A DNA stretch of 64,000 nucleotides from Mytilus edulis (Eukaryota > Mollusca > Bivalvia > Mytilida > Mytilidae): NCBI RefSeq assembly GCF_963676685.1, contig NC_092351.1, positions 41,282,733 to 41,346,732 of the forward strand, written 5' to 3'. Shown here one piece after another: positions 58,401-64,000 of this stretch (position 1 is its first letter; the number at the start of each line of letters is the position of its first letter). The position numbers were made by a program, and so were the translations under genes. The notes below the pieces were generated by a model, which saw only the letters and a program-made list of their open reading frames with translations, was not told where the DNA came from and ran no database searches.

Positions 58401-61217
58401 GCAATGTTACGAAACAAGCGTTAGCGTGTGGTCATGAACCATGATCAACAAGAGAATTACACAAGTTGGTAGCACAGACTTTGATCAGCCATCAAAAGCG
58501 TAATATGTAAAATAGCGTTTGATATGAGTGTCTAATATTTAGAAATGCATAGTTTCTTTATTTGTTGCTAATATGTACTACAATATATTCTATGTTGTAC
58601 CTACGCAGTTTATTCTTTAGTTTGGTTGTGTTAAGTATACAATTGTTTGTCATTTAATCTTTTTTTAACCATTGCGTTGTCAGTTTATTTTCGCCTTTCG
58701 AATGTATCAAAAAGGACATTCAAGCTCATAAGTCGAAAAAAAGGGGACACCGCAGTATAAAAAATTGCAACAACTGTATACAAAACCCAACATAGAAAAA
58801 CTTAACACCTAGCAGCATAAACCCTTCTAAAAATCGGGGATTGTATCATGTGCTGTGGAAGGGTACACACAATGCCATAAATGCTATCTATCTTTTCGTG
58901 TGTGTCAGACAATATTATCGGTTGAGGTATGTTTTTATGTCTCAAAAATATTATCGACAAATCAATAATAAAATAACTGACACTGTATGGGTAAAAACGC
59001 TCAAGAACAAGCTATTCGAAGTGTGTTGCTCCTTGAAGTAATGGCTTTGGAAGACAAATAATATATATCCTCAACGTCTTTAGTGGGGAAAATAACTCCT
59101 AGATACCCCTTAAATATGTTTGACGTTATATATGTAAAATATTGAAAACCTCATTAAAGATAAGTCAACCTACCATTGCCTTTCAAAAATTACTGTAACA
59201 ACACATGCTGTTATGTATTTTACCTTTAGATACATATCACGGCCACAATTATTTAGGTACTCTTTGAAATATCCCTAACCACAAGGTTGTCAATTTTTCC
59301 TAGTCTCTTGACCACTATCGTTTCATTAATGGTTAATTTACACTTGAGAAACTGCATTTAATTTTGGGTTTTTGGAATATTGATGAAATGTATGTTTGTT
59401 TCGTTTAAAATATGTACGTCATATTCAATACATCGTTCTGAATTTTCGTTTCTAACCAAATTGAGTTTCACTTTTCAGTTTTCTATACACGACACTGATT
59501 ATAAAACACTAGGAAAGCGATGCAGTTCAGAAAATGATCCTCACATGACAACCTTTGATGGCAAGTAAGTCGAGAATAAAATTAGTTAAACTTTATTTTG
59601 ATAATATCACACATATTATACACGTGTTTGAACAGATTATGTGATTTAACATCACAAGGAAAGAAAGGCTGATTATAAATACAAATTATTTGTCTCATTC
59701 CGTAACAGTTAGGTTTGATTTTATTATTATTCTATTTACATGTTTCTTTTATCATCCAATTCTGCTTTATACATTATATCCCCTCCTGGATTATTCAAAA
59801 AGTTCTAACGTTGATGTAATTTTCAGTTTTCCATTTCTCATCAGAAATATTCCTCTATCTCAAATGATATGTTACACGGGTTTAAATTTTAACATTGTAC
59901 GAACTCATTCAACAGTGGTGAACCCAGATAAGCTATGAGGAAAAACGACTGAAATCCACAGGTTTCAATCGCTATCACTTGTTAGTTCAACGATAATGTA
60001 TGTCCGTTTTTCAAATAACGAGAAACATCTTTTCAAATTATTTAAAAAATGAATAACAACTAGTAGTCGTCTGACCTGACATTCTAATTACTGTATCTAG
60101 TTCTGTTGTGATACGATGATTGTCAGTGGATTTTCATGGCGGGTAATCCAAGCATAGCTTACCTTGTTGACGCAGCCGGGCTCAGCCCGCTAGGAGTTCG
60201 TGTAATTTTCCTCAAATTTTGCTTTTAACCTTCTTTAATATATTCTAAGTGGAATAACCAAACTTTTACGGACGTTATCACGAGTTGGTTGACCGTTATG
60301 GAAGAACCGTTGCACAGATGATATCGGATATGTTTCTTACGTCGGAACTATAATCCCCATCCATTTTAATGAATGTGACCTACCGAATTAGACTATTTAC
60401 CGGGTTTGTCATAACATGGGCAACACGACGGGTGCCACATATGGAGTAGGATCTGCTAACCCTTCCGGAGCACCTGATATCACCCCCAGGTTTTGGTGGG
60501 GTTCGTGTTGCTCAGTCTTTAGTTTTTTATGCTCTTTCTTGTGTACTTTTATTTGTCTGTTTGTCTTTTTCATTTTTAGCCATGGCGTTGTCAGTTTATT
60601 TTCGATTTATGAGTTTTCCTGTTCCTCTGGTATCTTTCGCTCTTGTTTTAAGCAATCGGTCAATGCTCAACAACTTTTTGATCGTCTAAATATCCAAGAC
60701 CATATTCATCTGTTTCACGAAAACAAACACATTTTTTACACCAAAAATGCATGTTTAATTGAGGCCGTAAGATTTCAATATAGTATTTTGTAGTTCATGT
60801 TTTTAAAGTAATGCAAACACAACATATGTTTAAAGTTAACAACTAAAATTCAGAATTATGCAAATATATTTACAAACCAAAAAAATGTAGACGATGTCTG
60901 CCGCAATGATCAGGTAACATGCACAAAATGATGTCGCTTTTATAAATCAAACTATTTTTCCCTATGATAAATGTTTGAAAAAATGGCTGGCTTACATGTA
61001 CCATTTTTTGATTCAGTAGTGTCACTTAAAAACAGTTTGAAGGCCAATGCATGAACAAAGACGTAAATCACATTCCTTTAAAACTAATATGACAGCACCA
61101 TTTATATTTCCAAAACGCGTCGAATTAAATCCAAATATATCCTTATTCAGATTATACAGTTTCCACAGAACGAAAGGAGAATACGTATTGTACAAACATT
61201 TAGATCTTCCCGTGGAG
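34374..61217 (+). CDS. VWDE-like protein, 5' ten exons (gene continues past the window)
   Basis: Joined exons: 34374-34455, 39943-40140, 48754-48939, 49956-50018, 52155-52417, 53056-53142, 53712-53815, 56035-56344, 59479-59564, 61151-61217. All junctions keep frame, giving 482 residues so far. Order: signal peptide (1-26), one D8C module (28-155), two-cysteine linker (156-176), a conserved VWDE-type N-terminal region (177-431, including WYIN and FFAGI) and the start of a VWD domain (CSSENDPHMTTFDGK, then GEYVLYKH). This order fits von Willebrand factor D and EGF domain-containing (VWDE) proteins, large secreted or surface proteins of unclear function. The rest of VWD and any EGF repeats must lie beyond 64,000. 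Introns 1 and 2 are swollen by transposable elements. Conserved phase-1 D8C exons link it to the divergent neighbour. Confidence 0.72.
34963..36105 (+). mobile_element. Penelope-like element, decayed copy 1 (left arm of inverted pair)
   Basis: Reads towards the plus strand. At 35,500-35,745 the frame YLLPKIHQINLEI... then YRPIIQKCNSTTRRTERLLD corresponds to the PKIHK...RPI(I/V) segment of Penelope-like reverse transcriptases. Upstream and downstream the frame is broken by stops and indels, and the copy ends near 36,105 before the catalytic YxDD region continues intact. Inverted relative to copy 2; the two share the outer end 'gggaacatatatttattcta'. It lies in intron 1 of the VWDE-like gene. 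Confidence 0.7.
36172..37612 (-). mobile_element. Penelope-like element, decayed copy 2 (right arm of inverted pair)
   Basis: Minus strand. Segments in order: ACLEDAPSIFEKLISLIHHY (37,362-37,619), a degenerate ADKGNTTVV-type stretch reading VDKNNTTMVLNKIDYI (37,131-37,331), the PKIH region, then YCQYQDDHFMFITGTLKQIE and LEFTDVYKGEKF (36,172-36,444). The YxDD-type box lies within QYQDD. Multiple stops and frameshifts make it inactive. It extends about 170 bp further 3' than copy 1. PLEs use a reverse transcriptase related to telomerase; here only remnants remain. Confidence 0.7.
36717..36775 (-). repeat. family-C fragment inside PLE copy 2
   Basis: 'ggactttccgaattgatttt' then 'cctctgagttcagtattttt' is the reverse start of family C, inserted within the right PLE arm and absent from the left arm. 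Confidence 0.5.
37613..38787. repeat. intron 1 of VWDE-like gene, between PLE pair and hAT
   Basis: Contains a 110-bp tandem dimer (38,074-38,292) around 'caaagtttatg(t/c)aaactttg', a block at 37,897-37,962 that also occurs left of the PLE pair (34,749-34,818), and a family-B fragment at 38,522-38,580. No exon recognised. Confidence 0.5.
38788..39886 (-). mobile_element. decayed hAT-like DNA transposon
   Basis: Inverted ends: CAGGGGCGTAGCTAG at 38,788-38,802 and, reverse complemented, CAGGCGCGTAGCTCC from 39,886 leftward. The left subterminal 'gagcgaagcgaggcg' is common in such elements. The minus strand carries a transposase remnant. The expected 8-bp target duplication is not evident (ccgattta versus ggttatcc), so the flanks have diverged or the true end differs. 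It is inserted 56 bp before the first D8C exon of the VWDE-like gene. Confidence 0.65.
39153..39521 (-). pseudogene. hAT transposase fragment
   Basis: An open stretch of 122 codons: FDRLPEPIPKANTLKQYWK, SLYFAFIDHMIMELESRLIS and RFYAHYLLP. This resembles the C-terminal-half region before the hAT dimerisation domain in THAP12/ZMYM-like transposases ('YWR...DHLL.ELE.RF' pattern). The catalytic and zinc-finger parts are missing, so it is a remnant. Confidence 0.6.
39943..40140 (+). CDS. VWDE-like exon 2: D8C, first half
   Basis: 198 nt, phase 1 to 1, acceptor atattccag. It encodes VCLTPNFIDEWRKS, C-DAAMINQWYRIKSKAG, MPTEC and CGTNQPFWLTN. Its donor AATA/gtaatt is weaker than the others. Confidence 0.78.
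40640..40692 (+). repeat. family-C fragment abutting PLE
   Basis: 'gaaaattccaatcggaaagc' then 'cctaatcaaatagcaaaat' is part of family C. It joins directly to the truncated 5' end of the PLE, marking the break. Confidence 0.5.
40692..43239 (+). mobile_element. Penelope-like element, 5'-truncated, with 3' tail
   Basis: Coding part about 40,703-42,600, then a tail to about 43,239. Motifs in order: HVITGDLNIVQDRELKSFLS, FVFVPADKAANNIIIV, YWLSKLHKTPY, SFDFSTLYTTLPH, IIGIPMGTNCAPLIADLF (41,815-41,868) and FRYLDDI (the YxDD catalytic box, about 41,947). Two in-frame stops (TGA at 41,156, TAA at about 41,345) and a frameshift near 41,600 disable it; the last 286 codons are open. The frame ends soon after the thumb region without a visible C-terminal GIY-YIG endonuclease. 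The tail matches orphan repeats at 8.3, 12.1, 19.1, 19.9 and 63.6 kb. Located in intron 2 of the VWDE-like gene, sense orientation. Confidence 0.75.
43240..43871 (+). repeat. family-C repeats between PLE and LINE
   Basis: Two partial family-C copies in the same orientation. The segment 'gatgtttgaaaag.gtgataaaatg...aatgctcaacat' occurs at about 43,360-43,438 and again at about 43,650-43,720. The LINE insertion site follows directly. Confidence 0.5.
43872..48204 (+). mobile_element. L1/Tx1-type LINE, near full length, with target-site duplication
   Basis: Bounded by a 13-bp direct repeat AATATCTCAAATG (43,859-43,871 and 48,205-48,217). The 3' end has AATAAA (48,184-48,189) and an A-tail. The ORF2-type coding region is 44,187-47,975. 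A 315-bp leader precedes it with no recognisable ORF1, so the copy is either 5'-truncated or of a single-ORF type. It sits sense in intron 2 of the VWDE-like gene, between its two D8C half-exons. Confidence 0.85.
44187..47975 (+). pseudogene. LINE ORF2: endonuclease and reverse transcriptase, nearly intact
   Basis: An AP-type endonuclease (residues about 1-235: IVSYNCQGLN, LQDTHF, TLYGPN, TGDYNLV, SDHSPI) cuts target DNA. A reverse transcriptase (about 470-745: SPGSDGYTNEFLK, NWRPISLLNNIYK, NDQTGFIPGR, LLIDFEKAFDTISW, RQGDPLSPYIF, YADDTTL catalytic box) follows. The C-terminal part contains CTFCSDSIETIEHIFWTC, a CCHC-like knuckle. Two lesions are seen: an in-frame TGA at 46,509-46,511 and a one-base shift in the A-run near 47,770-47,779, after which the frame continues to WDPWLQLIE and TGA at 47,973-47,975. 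At about 1,260 codons it has normal length for the family. Young but inactive as read. Confidence 0.85.
48754..48939 (+). CDS. VWDE-like exon 3: D8C, second half
   Basis: 186 nt, phase 1 to 1, acceptor tttattgcag. It encodes NEDIYPMENQIVKRVACSYQ, KCCRYNVTIAIKNC and CPTAYCFG. It is 24 nt longer than the corresponding exons of the neighbour, mostly at its start. Donor TTTCG/gtaagc. Confidence 0.8.
48940..49955 (+). other. intron 3 of VWDE-like gene
   Basis: About 1 kb. At 49,660-49,830 there is a piece with 'gatgcctcgtgtagagagag' resembling 'gatacctcgtgtagggagaa' near 10,187, so it is probably dispersed. No other feature. Confidence 0.4.
49956..50018 (+). CDS. VWDE-like exon 4: 63-nt linker
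   Basis: 63 nt, phase 1 to 1. It encodes TEVKCPPDQSSANGFSPGCG, the same length and GFSPGC ending as the linker exons of the triple-D8C gene. Confidence 0.75.
50222..50320 (+). ncRNA. tRNA-Ser/Leu-like SINE head
   Basis: TGTGGCCGAGTGGTCTAGAG contains a good A-box (TGGCCGAGTGG). GTTAGAATC about 70 bp on is a near-consensus B-box, at the wider spacing of class II (Ser/Leu) tRNAs. Stems are imperfect, so it is a tRNA-derived SINE or pseudogene rather than a functional tRNA. Confidence 0.4.
51255..51719. mobile_element. short element with perfect 37-bp inverted ends
   Basis: 51,255-51,291 and 51,683-51,719 are exact reverse complements (starting ATTAAACGCCTTTTTAAAGG on the left). The ~390-bp interior has a further hairpin at 51,303-51,358 ('tcactcacaaaca' facing 'tgtttgtgagtga') and a family-A unit with 'gcgtcactgatgagtctttt' and 'aacgcgcgtctggcg'. 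It is MITE-like, without coding capacity. Confidence 0.65.
52155..52417 (+). CDS. VWDE-like exon 5: conserved N-terminal region
   Basis: 263 nt, phase 1 to 0, acceptor gtttcag. It encodes YPKEIIKPKPTVITGVHP..., VKFECRA, VDVRWYINKNEI and ...EHWEKTYKPDMN. The FEC...VRWYI pattern is typical of VWDE-like proteins, possibly an Ig-like beta sandwich. Donor AAT/gtatga. Confidence 0.72.
52418..53055 (+). other. intron 5 of VWDE-like gene
   Basis: 0.64 kb. Nothing recognised apart from short A/T runs. Confidence 0.45.
53056..53142 (+). CDS. VWDE-like exon 6
   Basis: 87 nt, phase 0 to 0, acceptor caataatag. It encodes VSCSIQLRQLNFPSPGPQQF then SDDFFAGII; the FFAGI ending is a recognisable VWDE-type motif. 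Donor ATT/gtaagt. Confidence 0.68.
53143..53711 (+). other. intron 6 of VWDE-like gene
   Basis: 0.57 kb. A phrase around 'gataaagcctttgcaac' recurs at about 53,468-53,485 and 53,530-53,546, a small diverged local duplication. No gene is seen. Confidence 0.4.
53712..53815 (+). CDS. VWDE-like exon 7
   Basis: 104 nt, phase 0 to 2. It encodes VEFLEEHKILKEGEDPKRI then KARLTIPVGC and PSSR. Acceptor atctcacag; donor TCTAG/gtaag. The frame joins to exon 8 through AG+C (serine). Confidence 0.7.
53816..56034 (+). other. intron 7 of VWDE-like gene, repeat-bearing
   Basis: Contains a family-A piece (54,605-54,675: 'gtcaccactgatgaattgta', 'gatgaaacgcgcaaatg'), a reverse family-E piece (55,040-55,230: 'acgccattgcaaaaataaca') and a reverse family-B unit (55,360-55,480: 'gttgtctcattggcactcat'). 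No exon recognised. Confidence 0.5.
56035..56344 (+). CDS. VWDE-like exon 8
   Basis: 310 nt, phase 2 to 0. It encodes QDVDILSFQSDCVVNL, CDQKTVNGLTFSSDRCG, NFTHWNETQEILVSGKSDQ and ...KFWNGYMLPDLK. N-glycosylation sites are present (NFT, NET). Acceptor tctttttag; donor AAG/gtaggt. Confidence 0.75.
56345..59478 (+). other. intron 8 of VWDE-like gene
   Basis: 3.1 kb. It holds a strong palindrome at 56,485-56,614, a related segment around 57,085-57,230 ('gggggcttgatatggatttc', 'ggccgttagggctgataacc') and a family-E piece at about 58,670-58,760. The frames at 57,969 and 58,841 are not supported as genes. Confidence 0.45.
56485..56614. repeat. long palindrome (GGGCTTGATATGGG core)
   Basis: 'tagattattacatggcattt' and 'ctggtatcagccc' on the left are mirrored by 'gggctgataccatgg' and 'aaatgacatgtagtaatcta' on the right, with 'cccatatcaagcc' and 'ggcttgatatggg' nearest the centre. 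Arms are about 60 bp with few mismatches. Probably the end of a foldback element, given the related sequence 500-700 bp downstream. Confidence 0.65.
59479..59564 (+). CDS. VWDE-like exon 9: start of VWD domain
   Basis: 86 nt, phase 0 to 2. It encodes FSIHDTDYKTLGKRCSSEN then DPHMTTFDGK. The C-x3-NDPHMTTFDG motif is the hallmark start of a von Willebrand factor D domain. Acceptor acttttcag; donor GCAA/gtaagt. Confidence 0.8.
59565..61150 (+). repeat. intron 9 of VWDE-like gene with family-E repeat
   Basis: A repeat spans about 60,180-60,660: 'gcccgctaggagttcgtgta', 'aaccgttgcacagatgatat', 'gacgggtgccacatatggag', 'ccttccggagcacctgatat', 'gccatggcgttgtcagttta'. I remember this unit as very common in Mytilus. 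The 125-residue frame at 60,416 is its translation. No exon was recognised. Confidence 0.6.
61151..61217 (+). CDS. VWDE-like exon 10: VWD continuation
   Basis: 67 nt, phase 2 to 0. Across the junction it reads FDGK-LYSFHRTKGEYVLYKHLDLPVE; G-E-(Y/F)-V-L-Y is the usual second strand of VWDE-type VWD domains. Acceptor cttattcag; donor GAG/gttagt. Confidence 0.72.
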
Positions 61218-63597
61218 GTTAGTATAATCATATCGAAAATAAGCAGATCGAATGAAAAAATCTACTTTTGATGTCTTTCGATGAATTAAACTTTAACAAC
61301 GTTGTAACATCTTTTTCTTTGTCTGTTCATTTTCAATTATATCTATATATCTATGTATAAAACTTTAAGGAAAAAATAAACTGATAAAAAAAGAGTTATG
61401 CTGTAGGTGTATTACCCCCATAGTAATGTTGTCTTTAGTAGAAGACACGATTAAACTTTACTCATGCCAAGTATTTCTTTATTTGAAAAAATAAATAATT
61501 CCTTTTGAAAGTGCAAATTTACAAAAGACTAATAGTGGTATTACACCTATTTTAGGAAGCTGCACATTTACATTTGACTTTGTGTGTACTCTTATTTGTT
61601 AAAATTCCATGCTATTTAAATGAAATATTACAAAAATGAAATATTCTGATTGGATTGAATCTTAAAGACATTTTCTTTTGGAAATTTGCCCAGAATTAGG
61701 CTCAACCATGAATATTAACAGATCGAGCAAGCCGTGCTTAGTATTTTAGGGAGTTTTCTTACCTTTACTCCTTATTTCTTATATTTTGCTACAATAGAAA
61801 ATTGTTTCCTAAGTAACGATTTAATAAATAAACTGTTTTATATGAAAATAATTAAATGAAATGATTTTTGAAGCAGTTTCAGAAAATTATTCACTATAAG
61901 GGATGCTTTTCATGTCCCTCTCAGAAACACGGTGTGGATAAAGATTCCTTATTTAAACCTCAATGGAGTTAGTACACTGTTATTTTGATGGTTTATAAAG
62001 CTTGAATACCTCAATTATTCATTTATAATCCAATTTCTTTCATAAATAAGTGAATGAAACCCCACAAAAAATTTTCTACTGGCCTTAAAAGTTGAACTTT
62101 TGAGAAAATGAGATGTATAAATGGACCAAAAGGGACCGTAAAGTAAAGTCAAAAAGGTCTATTAGTGGATTTTTCATTCTAGAATCATCTTTTGTATCAG
62201 GTTCAACTGTTTAAGGCAGTTGACTTAAATGTTTGATCATTTATTGGTCCACAAGATGTTCCATCAATATGATTTTTGATAGGATTAACGACATCACTGT
62301 CATTGCTTTGTTGGTTTTTGTTGTTGTTGTTGTTTTAACATTTAGTTGCTCATTCGTATACGTTTTCTTTTTGTATTTTTATTAATACTCAATGCACTTT
62401 GAATTATTGTCTCCGTTTTTCGTTATATGAAGGGTTTATGTTACTAGTCAAGACGTGGTCAGTAACCATTATTTCATATAAACAACAATATAGAGGAGCA
62501 TCATTTGAAGCCGTTAGGGGATGGGACATGAAAAATGTATAGTTTCAATGGTTAAATATAGGTCTAATGATTTTTGCAAAACAATGAGTTCCAGCTGTCC
62601 TTATTCTTTCTCGCGAAGACTATTTCAAAACTACTTCTTATTTTAAGCGGAACTACCTTTGGTAAAAATAGGGATGGGTTTGCTTTCAGAAATTTTCACT
62701 CTTGATACATGGTTCAATAATTGCGAATTTACTATTAATTGAATTGACAACGAGGACAAACTCAAACACATTTAATACGGGAAGTTTTTTCTAATAATTG
62801 AATAATTAGAAGGCCGTACGCTGCATACATAATTGCTAACATAAGCATCATCTAAATATATAATATAAGCTAGCCGGTAGTTTTCTCATTGTTAATTAGA
62901 CCACATAGTCTTATTTTTATTAGGGTCTTAGAACACATTTGAAAAATAACATTCACTCTGTTTTGTTGTTCTGTTGGCAATTAGTGACTGAGCTAGATCA
63001 AAAAAAAAAGAAACAATTATTTATTTACCATAGCCGATTAATTGATTCATTTGACCCTCCGAGATCAGTGTACTTGTATTTTGTAAAATCACCATAACTT
63101 TCTTTGATGTATTTTTACTTTTGGTTAATGATCAACCTAAATTACCAAAGGCATTTAGAGGCCAAACATCAGTCTTAAACAATAGATATGTGTCAATATA
63201 TATGTCAATCTATAAATTGTGTAAGATTTATAAAAGTTGTGAATACATAAAACAGTCTAAGATGTGCCATCAATACCTTATCCTCACAATCACGAAATAC
63301 AATAAGAGAGGTCTTATGATACTAAAACTACTTTCAAGATCCCTAATTTGACAGGAAAAAAAGGAGGAACATAAAAAGGAGACATTTGACACTTGTGAGC
63401 CGAGGACATATTGATTATGACTCAATAATTACAGCTTACATAATCCAAATTAGTACATTCAAACATTTCAAGTAAAAACCAATACAGGAAAATCGTGTGA
63501 CTAAAAATACATAACGAATTAGAAACGCACCGAAGAATCGTAACTATAATTGATTTTGCTTTTTAGTTAGAATTTAGCAATATGGGAACAATTTAGT
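61218..63597 (+). other. downstream intron of VWDE-like gene, no exon found
   Basis: Should be intronic, because exon 10 ends in an open frame and at a donor. I found no exon with the expected cysteine-rich VWD continuation. The frame at 63,121-63,351 lacks a recognisable domain. A short GTT-repeat run occurs near 62,310-62,332. Confidence 0.45.
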
Positions 63598-63846
63598 TCA
63601 CGAGCCTCTTACCTTTGTTAGTCTTGTATTATTTTTAATTTTAGTTTCGTGTGTACAATTTGGAGTTTATTAAGGCGTTCATTATCACTGAACTAGTATA
63701 TATTTGTTTAGGGGCCAGCTGAAGGACGTCTCCGGGTGCGGGATTTTTCGCTACATTGAAAACCTGTTGGTGACCTTCTGCTGTTGTCTTTTCTATGGTC
63801 GGGTTTTTGTCTCTTTGACACATTCCCCATTTCCATTCTCAATTTT
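63598..63846 (+). repeat. solo PLE-tail 3' end
   Basis: Follows the terminal 250 bp of the PLE tail at 42,990-43,239 closely: 'tttgttagtcttgtattatt', 'cactgaactagtatatattt', 'ggggccagctgaaggacgtc', 'gttggtgaccttctgctgtt', 'cattccccatttccattctc'. It is among the best-preserved orphan tails here. The minus frame at 63,641 is antisense translation. Confidence 0.7.
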
Positions 63847-64000
63847 ATTTATATGAAAACATCTAATGTGTTGGTTACTTTATTTAAACCTGAACATTTG
63901 AAAGCCAATGATGCGTACATGCTTCATGAGCTATACGTTAAAAAATGACCAACATTTTTTTTAATAAGATTATCGTTATATGTAGGAAAACATTTTGTTT

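Noticed and set aside
60416..60793. 125-residue ORF (GATYGVGSANPSGAPDI...) as a gene
   Set aside because: The DNA is a very common dispersed mussel-type repeat; the frame is incidental and lies in an intron.
63121..63351. ORF considered as a VWD continuation exon
   Set aside because: No VWD cysteine pattern, no suitable acceptor in phase 0, and poor match to the expected sequence.
1..64000. CRISPR arrays, bacterial operons, rRNA genes, viral genomes
   Set aside because: No regularly spaced repeats with unique spacers, no bacterial gene organisation and no rRNA sequence. Introns, splice sites and metazoan retroelements show nuclear animal DNA.

Overview
The window is AT-rich animal DNA with long introns, consensus GT/AG splice sites and a dense load of dispersed repeats. 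Several repeat families (for example units containing 'ccaatgagacaactctcc', 'gaactccgaggaaaattc' and 'aaacgcgcgtctgg') are ones I recognise as abundant in Mytilus (marine mussels). A bivalve, most likely Mytilus, is therefore the best guess; this rests on memory of those repeats and on mollusc-type VWDE/D8C genes, not on a search.

Layout. 1-23.4 kb: no convincing host gene. It holds dispersed repeats, two palindromic MITE-like copies (4.6-5.8 kb), a 1.4 kb element with inverted ends made of repeated ACACGTTTGGG boxes (9.8-11.2 kb) and nested retroelement tails. 23.45-33.85 kb (minus strand): a nine-exon gene for a secreted protein made of a signal peptide and three tandem D8C-type cysteine modules. 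All its introns are phase 1 and the exon lengths repeat (201/162/63, 204/162/63, 210/165). 33.86-34.37 kb: a ~0.5 kb divergent intergenic spacer that probably holds a shared promoter. 34.37 kb to beyond the right edge (plus strand): a VWDE-like gene with signal peptide, one D8C module, the conserved VWDE N-terminal region and the start of a VWD domain. Ten exons are traced to 61,217 and the gene continues outside the window.

The introns of the plus gene are packed with transposable elements. Intron 1 holds an inverted pair of Penelope-like element (PLE) copies and a decayed hAT element. Intron 2 holds a second PLE lineage with a long 3' tail and a near-intact L1/Tx1-type LINE with a perfect 13-bp target-site duplication. 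Later introns hold short inverted-repeat elements and SINE-like sequences.

The most interesting biology is the head-to-head pair of extracellular D8C genes. Both use the same phase-1 exon grammar, which suggests local duplication and inversion, then tandem module expansion on one side and fusion to, or retention of, the VWDE/VWD part on the other. Their function is unknown; by family both products should be secreted or cell-surface, disulfide-rich glycoproteins. All gene models were made by eye without transcripts.
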